Below, piece after piece: positions 16,813 through 24,303 of a stretch of DNA of 34,851 nt; position 1 is the stretch's first letter, and every line of letters starts with the position of its first letter. The DNA is from Bacillota bacterium (GTDB taxonomy: Bacteria; Bacillota; Clostridia; Peptostreptococcales; Anaerovoracaceae), in NCBI GenBank assembly GCA_022770665.1, contig JALEHL010000033.1, positions 1 to 34,851 on the forward strand, given 5' to 3'. A model generated the notes under the pieces. It was given only the letters and a program-made list of their open reading frames with translations, ran no database searches and was not told where the DNA came from. The position numbers were made by a program, and so were the translations under genes.

Positions 16813-16976
16813 TTACGCATCGAAGCCTTCCGCTGTTTCCTGATCCTTCCATCTGGAGTCCATCAGGCTGGAACCGAAACTGCAGACCGTTTCGTGTCCT
16901 TCAGGAAGAAAAAGATACCGACACCAATCATGGCAAAAAAATATAGTGCAAACGCAATAATCTCACCGTTCAGCAT
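16813..16976 (-). pseudogene. Probable remnant of a sodium/solute (PutP-like) symporter
   Basis: From the ATG at 16976 a 37-residue ORF encodes MLNGEIIAFALYFFAMIGVG then IFFFLKDTK. This resembles the first membrane helix of SSS-family sodium/proline symporters. The frame ends at 16863. Shifting frame near 16885 gives FGSSLMDSRWKDQETAEGFD and a stop at 16813, which could be the tail of the same protein after a large internal deletion. The alternative is a genuine one-helix peptide. It stands between a consensus promoter and the ornithine cyclodeaminase gene, so the original operon probably coupled a transporter to the cyclodeaminase. Confidence 0.5.
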
Positions 16977-17081
16977 TTTCTCTTCTCTCTTTCTTTCCCT
17001 TGTTCCATCGCAAGTCTTTCGCTGTTTTACACTGCTTTGTCTATTTTACCATACTTTAAACAAGAATGAAACACAGAATGA

Positions 17082-17110
17082 ATTCTATATAAATAATCAT
17101 ATCCTGTCAA
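17082..17110 (-). promoter_or_regulatory. Strong sigma-A promoter for symporter remnant and ornithine cyclodeaminase
   Basis: On the minus strand a perfect TTGACA (17110-17105), a 17-nt spacer and TAGAAT (17087-17082). It gives a leader of about 100 nt before the remnant ATG at 16976. Confidence 0.8.
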
Positions 17111-17194
17111 GAAAAAACGCATGAAATTGTTGAAATTTGCACTATATAATTTATGTACTACATTCTATATGTATTATGATACGAATAATAAATT

Positions 17195-18838
17195 TTATTT
17201 TTCATCTCTCTGGTACACGGTTTTTCCACCCACTACCGTCAGCACAGGCAAAATATCCTTGATCTCCAGCGGATCGCAGGTGAAAATATCCTTGTCCAGC
17301 ACGATCAGGTCTGCATAATATCCCGGCTTGATTCTCCCTTTTACGTTCTCCTGGAACTCACAGTATGCACTTTCCAGTGTGTAGGCATCAATGGCCGTCT
17401 CCACATCGACGCATTCCTTCGGATAGAAGCCGCCTTCCGGCTGGCCGTTCTGATGACGGCGGTTAATCGCCTGGTGAAGGTTCAGGAACGGATTGCAGTC
17501 CTCTACCGGACAGTCTGTTCCATAGGACAGGTGCACACCGCGGCGCAGCATGGTGCCGAAGTTCAGACTGGTGGAAATCAGCGGTTCTTCCATAATCTCC
17601 TGCATCACGCCCATATCGGATCCCATGAAGATCGGCTGTGCCTGAACCAGTATGCCTTTTTCTACGATCCGGTCGATCAGCTTCTGATCCGTGATCTGAC
17701 AGTGGATCACGCTGTGCCGCAGCTTGTTTTCACCATCTATGAAGGCTTTCTCATAGGCATCGATCGTTTCCTCAATGGCCAGATCGCCGATGGCATGGGT
17801 CACTACCTGTACGCCGTATTTCTTCGCGATGGCGCAATAGCGGTCCATCTCCTCCGGCGTGATGCAGCTGACACCGTGGTTGTCCGGATCGCCCACATAG
17901 CCGTTTTTCATCATGGCAGTCCGGGCGCCCAGGCTGCCGTCCATATACAGCTTCAGCGGTCCCAGGGTCAGCCAGGATCCTTTTCCGTAGCCGCCCCGGC
18001 TGCCTTCGCCATGCGTCAGATATTCTTCGAATTCCTCCGGACTGTCAAACAGGGTCTGATGGCGGAACCGGAGCAGCGCCTCTCCCCGCTCATAGAGCTG
18101 GCTGTAGGTTTCGAAGGCACCCTCTCCCTTGCATTCCGGATAGCCCACATCATTACACTGGACTGACGTCAATCCGTGAGCTACGGCATATTCCATGCCG
18201 GCCAGGATGGCTTCCTGCCGCTCCCCGATGGTAGGATTCGGAATCAGCGCGTTCACCACATGGCAGGCATTTTCTGTGAAAATTCCGCTTGGAAAGCCAT
18301 CCTCCTCCAGCCGGACTTCGCCGCCTGGAATTTCCGGAATTTCCCGGTCAAAGCCCAGCATCTCGATGGCTTTCGTATTGGCCGACACCATATGGCCGCA
18401 GATCCGTTCCATAACCACAGGGATCTCCGTACTGATGCGATCCAGATCATGGCGCGTCGGCATCCTCTTTTCTCCCTCTGTAAAGTTGTCCTGGTTCCAT
18501 CCGACAGAGTGCATGCCGTGTTTCACCCGATCCGGATGCTCCTTTATAAAGGTGCGGCACCGCTGTACCAGTTCGTCGATGGACTTCACATCATCCGTCT
18601 TGACCTTATACAGACTTCTGCCGAACATCAGCAGGTGCATGTGAGAGTCATTGAGGCCCGGCAGCATGGTCCGTCCGCCGCAGTCCACCTTTTCATAAGG
18701 CAGGCCGTCTGCATCAGCCGCAGCCAGCACTTCCGCATCCGTGCCCACCGCACGGATGATACCGTCTTCTGCCAGAACCGCCTGCGCATAAACGCCCTTC
18801 TCCACATAAACCTTTGCATTGAAAAATACTTTCTTCAT
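17195..18838 (-). CDS. Amidohydrolase family 3 protein, YtcJ-like (second paralogue)
   Basis: A 547-residue paralogue of the enzyme at 12447-14069, with the same domain order. HMH at 66-68 in GLNDSHMH is the first metal site. THAIGDLAIEETID, VIHCQITDQK and YGTDCPVEDCNPF carry the later ones. It would hydrolyse an amide or N-acyl bond, substrate unknown. It begins 16 nt after the M20 hydrolase gene and is probably the last gene of the permease-M20-amidohydrolase series. Two hydrolases acting on C-N bonds behind one permease suggest stepwise processing of an imported amide or peptide. I see no convincing terminator after it, only an AT-rich stretch. Confidence 0.88.
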   Translation of the reverse strand: MKKVFFNAKVYVEKGVYAQAVLAEDGIIRAVGTDAEVLAAADADGLPYEKVDCGGRTMLPGLNDSHMHLLMFGRSLYKVKTDDVKSIDELVQRCRTFIKEHPDRVKHGMHSVGWNQDNFTEGEKRMPTRHDLDRISTEIPVVMERICGHMVSANTKAIEMLGFDREIPEIPGGEVRLEEDGFPSGIFTENACHVVNALIPNPTIGERQEAILAGMEYAVAHGLTSVQCNDVGYPECKGEGAFETYSQLYERGEALLRFRHQTLFDSPEEFEEYLTHGEGSRGGYGKGSWLTLGPLKLYMDGSLGARTAMMKNGYVGDPDNHGVSCITPEEMDRYCAIAKKYGVQVVTHAIGDLAIEETIDAYEKAFIDGENKLRHSVIHCQITDQKLIDRIVEKGILVQAQPIFMGSDMGVMQEIMEEPLISTSLNFGTMLRRGVHLSYGTDCPVEDCNPFLNLHQAINRRHQNGQPEGGFYPKECVDVETAIDAYTLESAYCEFQENVKGRIKPGYYADLIVLDKDIFTCDPLEIKDILPVLTVVGGKTVYQRDEK

Positions 18839-18854
18839 TCTGCGAATTCCTTTC

Positions 18855-20486
18855 TTATTTCAGGATACTGTCAATATATTTCAGATATAGATCCGGCAGT
18901 ACATCGAAATTGTAATGCTTATGCAACCGTTCCGTATACTTGTGGAGGTCCTTTCCATAGGCACCCAGTACCAGTGCCGGTACTTTGAATTTCTTCATTT
19001 CTTCCCCCGGGAAGTTATAGAACAGGTTCACACCCACCAGGTTCTCGAACAGTCCGTCGAAGTTCACACCATCTGCCAGCCAGGTGTAGCACAGGTCAGA
19101 AATGCCGTAATACTCACTGGTTGCCAGCTTCTCTCCATGCTTTTCTGCCGCATAGCCGATCACCTCATCGATGCACTGCAGCATTTTTTTCGTATCAGCA
19201 TCTTCCGGATCAATATTCACATCCGGGTAGTACGGCGGGATGATGGAGACGATAATCATCGGATTGTTGTTATCCTGCATTTCATACAGCCGCTTTACGA
19301 TCTTCACGCAGGCATCCTGCATCTCCGGATTGACTTTCATCAGCTCCTGTGCGTAGGATTTCAGGTATTCATTCAAATCCCCATCATAATTTTTCGCCGC
19401 TGCCTCATAGATTTCACGGAATGTTTTCACGCATGGCTCTGCCCGGTACGCTGCAGGCGGCTGCCCCGCAAAATCGGTAAAGCCCGCAATTTTTTCATCG
19501 ATGGTTTCGTTTGCGGCGCGGAACGCATCCTCTGCCACCTTCAGGAGTTTTTCCATCGTCTCTTCCGGCTGCATTTTAATCGTTGCGATGTTATAGTAAG
19601 ACGCTGCGTACAGGGACGAAGACAGAGAATAGTTTGTTTTCAGATCCTGCAGCTTCAGGCCGGCAGGAGGTGCTGTGGTAACGCCATGGTTCTGCTGGCA
19701 GAATTCCGGATCCAGATGCATCCGCTTATAAACCTCCGCATTGAGAAGATTGGCATCCAGTCCCAGGAACGGTTCCTCTCCGTGAGTCGCATGACCGACG
19801 CAGAAGAACATCGGCATCACTTTACCGGCACCGCCATACTGAATATACATCGTTCCATCTTCTGCTTTGTCCAGCATAAAACATTCGGCCAGCAGCATCA
19901 CCTTATAGTGGAGATTGTGCTGTTCCGCAAATGCATTAAAGAACGGAACCGCTTCCAGCATGCCCTCTGAATTGGTTTCCTCGCCGCACACAGCCACATA
20001 GAGAATATTTCCCTGCAGACCGCCTTCTTCACTGTAGTGCTGCAGCAGTTCCATAGAAAGCGCATGGCCGATCTTCATATCGGCTGTACCGCGGCCGAAG
20101 ATCCACTCCCCGCTTTCCAGATCGGCACGGCTGGCCTCATCCATGTGCAGCTGTCCGATCTGTTCTGTGATTTTCTCTACATCAAAGGCGATGTCCTTTA
20201 GCGGACCATACTCGTCCACATCCACTACGTCATAATGCCCTGTCAGAATCACGGTATCGGGGCAATCCGGCGCCAGTTCCAGATAGGCCGCCACCAGTTC
20301 TCTCTGAAGCGGATCGTTTTTTACCGGAATGCGCATCACCGCATCTTTGTGCTCCTGAAAATACGGAATCTCATACAGCAGCTCCTCGATTCTGCGCGCC
20401 GCCGTTATTTCATCCGGCGTACCGGAGATACTTGGTGCTTCTACCAGGCGCACCAGCCGATCGTACATTCTCTGTTTATCAATCAT
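18855..20486 (-). CDS. M20 family metallo-hydrolase, RocB-like
   Basis: A 543-residue member of the M20 dizinc peptidase/deacylase clan. The length, about 100 residues above a typical M20 enzyme, fits the RocB branch linked to arginine utilisation in Bacillus. TGHYDVVDV (82-90) supplies His84 and Asp86; GRGTADMK (131-138) supplies Asp136, which normally bridges the metals; and CGEETNSEG (167-175) holds the catalytic Glu pair 169/170. It is cytoplasmic, with no signal peptide. RocB's own reaction is not established, so peptidase, deacylase or deiminase-like roles remain open. It lies between the APC permease (115 nt upstream) and the second amidohydrolase (16 nt downstream). Confidence 0.82.
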   Translation of the reverse strand: MIDKQRMYDRLVRLVEAPSISGTPDEITAARRIEELLYEIPYFQEHKDAVMRIPVKNDPLQRELVAAYLELAPDCPDTVILTGHYDVVDVDEYGPLKDIAFDVEKITEQIGQLHMDEASRADLESGEWIFGRGTADMKIGHALSMELLQHYSEEGGLQGNILYVAVCGEETNSEGMLEAVPFFNAFAEQHNLHYKVMLLAECFMLDKAEDGTMYIQYGGAGKVMPMFFCVGHATHGEEPFLGLDANLLNAEVYKRMHLDPEFCQQNHGVTTAPPAGLKLQDLKTNYSLSSSLYAASYYNIATIKMQPEETMEKLLKVAEDAFRAANETIDEKIAGFTDFAGQPPAAYRAEPCVKTFREIYEAAAKNYDGDLNEYLKSYAQELMKVNPEMQDACVKIVKRLYEMQDNNNPMIIVSIIPPYYPDVNIDPEDADTKKMLQCIDEVIGYAAEKHGEKLATSEYYGISDLCYTWLADGVNFDGLFENLVGVNLFYNFPGEEMKKFKVPALVLGAYGKDLHKYTERLHKHYNFDVLPDLYLKYIDSILK

Positions 20487-20520
20487 CGTTCCATCCTCCT
20501 GTCGGTTTTATATGCCCAAA

Positions 20521-20557
20521 GGGACGCCATAATGACCTTTCTGTCAGCTGGCGCCCC
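20521..20557 (-). promoter_or_regulatory. Hairpin between the permease and the M20 gene
   Basis: GGGACGCCA (20521-20529) pairs with TGGCGCCCC (20549-20557, one G-U), and TGAC/GTCA pair inside. On the minus strand only TTT follows, so it is a poor terminator. It may be a processing or attenuation site that lowers downstream expression or protects the permease mRNA end. Confidence 0.45.
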
Positions 20558-20601
20558 TCATTTGGCTTGAACTATTTTTCTCTTTCAGACCTGCACTTTC
20601 T

Positions 20602-22014
20602 TTACAGATCCAGATTTGCAGCAGTTACATCATGTTTCTTTGTATAGAAGTACGCGATAATATAAGTGAGGACATAGCAGACTGCGCAGAATGCCATAGC
20701 AACTCTTTCGCTCGGATCCATGATGGTCACAATCAGCATGATCGCAAACGCCGCCACGCCCGCAATCGGAACCAGTGGGAAGAACGGAACTTTATACGGC
20801 AGGTCTTCCACCTTGCCACCTTCCGCAATATATCTCTTCCGGAAACGATACTGGCAGATACAGATCACAGAATACATGAAAATGTTTGCGCCGCCTATGT
20901 ACCAGATAATCACTTTATAAACAGTGTCCGCCGCGAAGAATTCAGACAGAATACCGATCAGCGCGAACAGCATGGAAACGCACAGAGCGATAACAGGCAC
21001 GCCTTTCTTGCTCGTTTTTGCACAGATCTTCGGTGCCTGGTTGAACTTGGCCATGGACCACAGATATCTTGCACATGCATATGTGAAGTAGTTGCCGGAA
21101 GTCAGCGCAGAAGTCAGCACGATGATATTTACAATCAGTGCTGCACTGTTCAGACCCGCATGGCGGAATGCGTATACAAACGGAGAACCGCTGAGAGATG
21201 CTTCCTGCCACGGCAGAATTGCTGCTACAATCGCGATGGACAGTACCGTAGCACCGATCAGAATCGCAATAGTCAGGTTGATCATCTTTGGAATTTTCTT
21301 CGCGTCCTTCAGTTCGCCCGCCGTGGAAGCCACAACTTCCGTACCTGCATAGGCATAGAAGGAAGACAGGAATACTGCACCCATGCCGGCAAGTCCGGTC
21401 GGGAACAGGCCGCCATTATCCGTATAATTGGACAGCCCGATGGCTTCGCCTTCTCCTGCGCCGAACAGCAGTGCAACGCCTACGATGGCGAAAGCTGCAA
21501 TCATGATCACTTTCAAGCTCGATACCCAGAAAGACACCTGTCCGAATACCTTCGCATCCAGGAAGTTTACGCCAAACAGGATCACCGCAAAGATTACGAT
21601 CCAGAGCCAGGTCGGTGTGCCCGGAAGGATATCCTCCATGATAATGGCCGAGGCGACAATCTGTGCAGTAATGGTAATCGCACCGCCGGACCAGTTAACC
21701 CAGCCGATGGTAAAGCCCATAGCCGGACTGATAAATTCCGTAGAATATGCCTGCAAAGATCCCGCAACCGGCATAGCAGCTGACAGTTCGCCCAGACAGC
21801 TGGTCATCAGGTAAATGATCAAGCCGCCGATCAGGTACATGACGATAGCACCGCCGGGACCCGCAGTAGAAATAACGTCACCGGAGCTTAAAAACAGACC
21901 GGTACCAATGGTTCCGCCTACGCCGACCATAATAGCTGAGCTTGTGCTCATGGTCCGCTTCAGGCCGATACTCGTTTCCATCACTCGTTCGATGGAAGTT
22001 TTTTTCTTTTCCAT
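20602..22014 (-). CDS. APC superfamily amino acid permease (AAT/RocC-RocE-LysP-like)
   Basis: A 470-residue secondary transporter with about 12 membrane helices, importing an amino acid by proton symport or exchange. The substrate-binding signature GVGGTIGTGLF is at 31-41 in helix 1. PGGAIVMYLIGGLIIYLMTSCLGE and the Ala/Gly-rich helices that follow are typical of the family, and the C-terminus is short and basic. GGAGG lies 6 nt before the ATG. By context with RocB-like and RocR-like proteins it may carry arginine, ornithine or another basic amino acid, but specificity cannot be read from sequence. It is divergent from the tetR gene. The intergenic region holds a long inverted repeat and a possible sigma-54 site. 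Confidence 0.88.
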   Translation of the reverse strand: MEKKKTSIERVMETSIGLKRTMSTSSAIMVGVGGTIGTGLFLSSGDVISTAGPGGAIVMYLIGGLIIYLMTSCLGELSAAMPVAGSLQAYSTEFISPAMGFTIGWVNWSGGAITITAQIVASAIIMEDILPGTPTWLWIVIFAVILFGVNFLDAKVFGQVSFWVSSLKVIMIAAFAIVGVALLFGAGEGEAIGLSNYTDNGGLFPTGLAGMGAVFLSSFYAYAGTEVVASTAGELKDAKKIPKMINLTIAILIGATVLSIAIVAAILPWQEASLSGSPFVYAFRHAGLNSAALIVNIIVLTSALTSGNYFTYACARYLWSMAKFNQAPKICAKTSKKGVPVIALCVSMLFALIGILSEFFAADTVYKVIIWYIGGANIFMYSVICICQYRFRKRYIAEGGKVEDLPYKVPFFPLVPIAGVAAFAIMLIVTIMDPSERVAMAFCAVCYVLTYIIAYFYTKKHDVTAANLDL

Positions 22015-22052
22015 GTTTTACCTCCTATTATGAAATAATGAAAATGATATAA

Positions 22053-22078
22053 TAAAAATAATTGCAAAATTATTTTTA
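22053..22078. promoter_or_regulatory. Perfect 11+11 bp inverted repeat, candidate operator
   Basis: TAAAAATAATT (22053-22063) and AATTATTTTTA (22068-22078) are separated by GCAA. It lies between divergent permease and tetR genes, 39 nt before the permease start, and overlaps the predicted permease transcription start. It is a candidate TetR-protein binding site. The AT-rich composition makes chance possible. Confidence 0.5.
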
Positions 22079-22094
22079 TACAACAATCATGCCG
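22079..22094 (-). promoter_or_regulatory. Possible sigma-54 (-24/-12) promoter for the permease
   Basis: On the minus strand CGGCATG-ATTG-TTGTA (22094-22079) follows the consensus TGGCACG-N4-TTGCW at exact spacing. The -24 GG is kept and the -12 GC reads GT. Three sigma-54 activators are encoded in the window, which raises plausibility, but the -12 deviation keeps this tentative. Confidence 0.35.
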
Positions 22095-22113
22095 CAACAT
22101 CCTGGTTTTTTCG

Positions 22114-22142
22114 TTGAAAATGTCCTGCAGTTATACTATACT
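22114..22142 (+). promoter_or_regulatory. Sigma-A promoter for the tetR gene
   Basis: TTGAAA (22114-22119), a 17-nt spacer and TATACT (22137-22142), 64 nt before the start codon. Confidence 0.65.
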
Positions 22143-22206
22143 TTTTATATAACGCAGGCAGGTTTCCAATACATGCTGCGAAAACAGAAAGGATTACGAT
22201 TCTGTC

Positions 22207-22794
22207 ATGAAGAAGAAGAGCGCCAGAAACACAAAGAGCAAAATCGTCTCAGCCGCCTGGAAGCTGTTTTACGAGCAGGGCTACGACGATACCACCATCG
22301 ACGAAATTGTCGAGGCCTCCGGCACCTCCCGGGGCTCCTTCTATCACTATTTCGAGGGAAAAGACGCACTGCTGAGTTCTCTTTCCTACCTGTTCGATGA
22401 AAAATACGAAGAGCTGACCGAAACCATGGATCCTTCTCTCAGTCCTGTGGATAAGCTGATCTTCCTGAACCAGGAGTTATTTCTCATGATCGAAAACACC
22501 GTGTCAGTGGATCTCCTCTGCCAGCTGTTTTCCTCCCAGCTCATTACGAAAGGAGAGAAACACCTGCTGGATACCGGTCGTACCTACTACAGGCTGCTGC
22601 GCCAGATCGCTGCAGAGGGGAAAGAAAGCGGCGTGTTCCGCGAAGATCTTTCCATCAACGATATCACGCGGGCCTATGCCATGTTCGAAAGAGGCCTCAT
22701 GTATGACTGGTGCATTGTCGGAGGAAATTACTCTCTCTGCCAGTATGCATCTGTCATGATGCCCATGTTCCTCTCCGGATTTTGCCGGAAATAG
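22207..22794 (+). CDS. TetR/AcrR family transcriptional regulator
   Basis: A 195-residue DNA-binding regulator. The N-terminal helix-turn-helix spans about 29-49 (TTIDEIVEASGTSRGSFYHYF), the classic TetR signature. The rest is an all-helical ligand-binding and dimerisation domain of normal length, with no recognisable ligand. It is divergent from the amino acid permease, and the 26-nt inverted repeat between them is a natural candidate operator. It probably controls the permease-M20-amidohydrolase series and itself. The ribosome binding site (AAAGGA) is about 13 nt from the ATG, weaker than for most genes here. Confidence 0.88.
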   Translation: MKKKSARNTKSKIVSAAWKLFYEQGYDDTTIDEIVEASGTSRGSFYHYFEGKDALLSSLSYLFDEKYEELTETMDPSLSPVDKLIFLNQELFLMIENTVSVDLLCQLFSSQLITKGEKHLLDTGRTYYRLLRQIAAEGKESGVFREDLSINDITRAYAMFERGLMYDWCIVGGNYSLCQYASVMMPMFLSGFCRK

Positions 22795-22956
22795 AGTTTC
22801 TGCATGGGCAAATAATATTTTTTCTCACACTATTCAGTATAGCAATTTATATGCCAATCCGCCTTGTCCGGGATCATATTGAAATTTTAATGATCTTGAG
22901 AGCTGCTTCGTGAAAAAGAAAAGAAAGTAAAAAAAATTTCTTTTATTTTGAAAAAA

Positions 22957-24303
22957 TTATGAATCCTTGATCTTATATCGCAGCAGTGATGGGGAGATCC
23001 GCAATTCTTTTGCAGCTTTCGTTATGCTTCCGTCTGTGCGCTGCAGTGCCTCGTCAATCAGGCGGGATTCTTCGGCCTGCAGGTACTCCTTCAGTTTCAG
23101 TCCGCTGGCAGCGAATTTCTGAAATTCTTCATTCGACTCCCTTTCCGCAGGCTGCAGAATGTTCTTCCCCATACTGATATACTCGTTTACATCGCTCTCA
23201 TCGATCACATCCCTTTCGCTGATAGCAAAGAAACCTTCCACGATATTTTTCAGTTCTCTGACATTCCCCGGCCAGTCATGCTTCAGCAGCAGCTTCCTGG
23301 CATCGGCAGAAAATCCCTTCACCGCTTTATGCTGTTTTTTATTGAACTGTGCCACATAGTAGTCTGCAATCTGCAGCACGTCATTTCCCCGTTTCTTCAG
23401 CTTCGGTAATTGAAACTGGATCACAGAAAGCCTGAAAAAAAGGTCTGAGCGTATCTTCTTGCTCTCCAGAATCTTTCTGGCATCGCTACTGGAAGCCGCA
23501 ATAATGCGCACGTCGATATAGATTACTTCGCTGCTTCCCAGGGGTCTAATGGATTTTTCCTCGATAGCTTTCAGCAGCTTGGCCTGAATTCTGAGAGGCA
23601 TCGAGTCCATCTCGTCCAGAAAAAGTGTGCCTTTGTCTGCCATTTTGAACAGTCCGTCTTTTTCCTCTGCATCGGTGAAACTGCCCTTCTTGGTGCCGAA
23701 CAGCAGACCTTCCAGCAGGTTTTCCGGCAGGGCGCTGCAGTTCACATAGACGAAAGGGGCCTCACTGCGGTTGCTCAGTTTATGAATGACCCGAGCCGCC
23801 AGTTCCTTTCCGGTACCGGTTTCACCCATGATCAGTATCGCAGAGTCCACATTGGCAACCTTGGAAATCTTGCGTTTCAGATCCGTCATTTCCGGAGAGC
23901 TTCCCACCAGAGAGTCCAGGCTCAGCGTTTCATCCTCGTCTTCCGGCCGGCTGACTTCCATTGTCCGGATCAGATCTACGGATTCATCATAGTTGGCCAG
24001 TTCGATGGCTGCAATGTTCTGATCGCCTTTTCTCACCACATACACGTCTTCATATTCTCTGACGATCATCCCATCCTGCCGTACCAGAATCTGCTCGTGA
24101 TTGTGAATCATTTCCCCCTTGTGGATTGCCCGCATGCAGGTGCTGGTTTCCTGGCTGAGATTCGTATAGATCTGACAAAAGTTCTTTCCGATCGCATCTT
24201 CCGGCACAAAACCGAAAAAATCCGTGTTATACACATATGCATACTCTATGTTTCCAGCACGGTTTACGATGGTGAAATCCTTAAAGTCCTTCTTCAGCTT
24301 CAT
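22957..24303 (-). CDS. RocR-like sigma-54 family activator with altered GAFTGA loop
   Basis: A 448-residue protein with a PAS-type sensor (about 8-110), an AAA+ domain and a C-terminal Fis-type helix-turn-helix (SITKAAKELRISPSLLRYKI). Walker A GETGTGKE is at 160-167 and Walker B FLDE at 228-231. The loop that should read GAFTGA and touch sigma-54 reads GSFTDA (207-212), replacing the second glycine by Asp, which usually damages sigma-54 activation. It may therefore act as a modulator, a partner of the adjacent activator, or a sigma-54-independent regulator. Its start overlaps the end of the neighbouring activator by 23 nt, so the pair is co-transcribed and coupled. The RocR resemblance (PAS-AAA-Fis, similar length) suits an arginine/ornithine role. 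Confidence 0.87.
   Translation of the reverse strand: MKLKKDFKDFTIVNRAGNIEYAYVYNTDFFGFVPEDAIGKNFCQIYTNLSQETSTCMRAIHKGEMIHNHEQILVRQDGMIVREYEDVYVVRKGDQNIAAIELANYDESVDLIRTMEVSRPEDEDETLSLDSLVGSSPEMTDLKRKISKVANVDSAILIMGETGTGKELAARVIHKLSNRSEAPFVYVNCSALPENLLEGLLFGTKKGSFTDAEEKDGLFKMADKGTLFLDEMDSMPLRIQAKLLKAIEEKSIRPLGSSEVIYIDVRIIAASSSDARKILESKKIRSDLFFRLSVIQFQLPKLKKRGNDVLQIADYYVAQFNKKQHKAVKGFSADARKLLLKHDWPGNVRELKNIVEGFFAISERDVIDESDVNEYISMGKNILQPAERESNEEFQKFAASGLKLKEYLQAEESRLIDEALQRTDGSITKAAKELRISPSLLRYKIKDS

Noticed and set aside
22921-22950. A/T-rich inverted sequence between tetR and the sigma-54 activator
   Set aside because: It contains only A-T pairs apart from one G/C, too weak to call a terminator.
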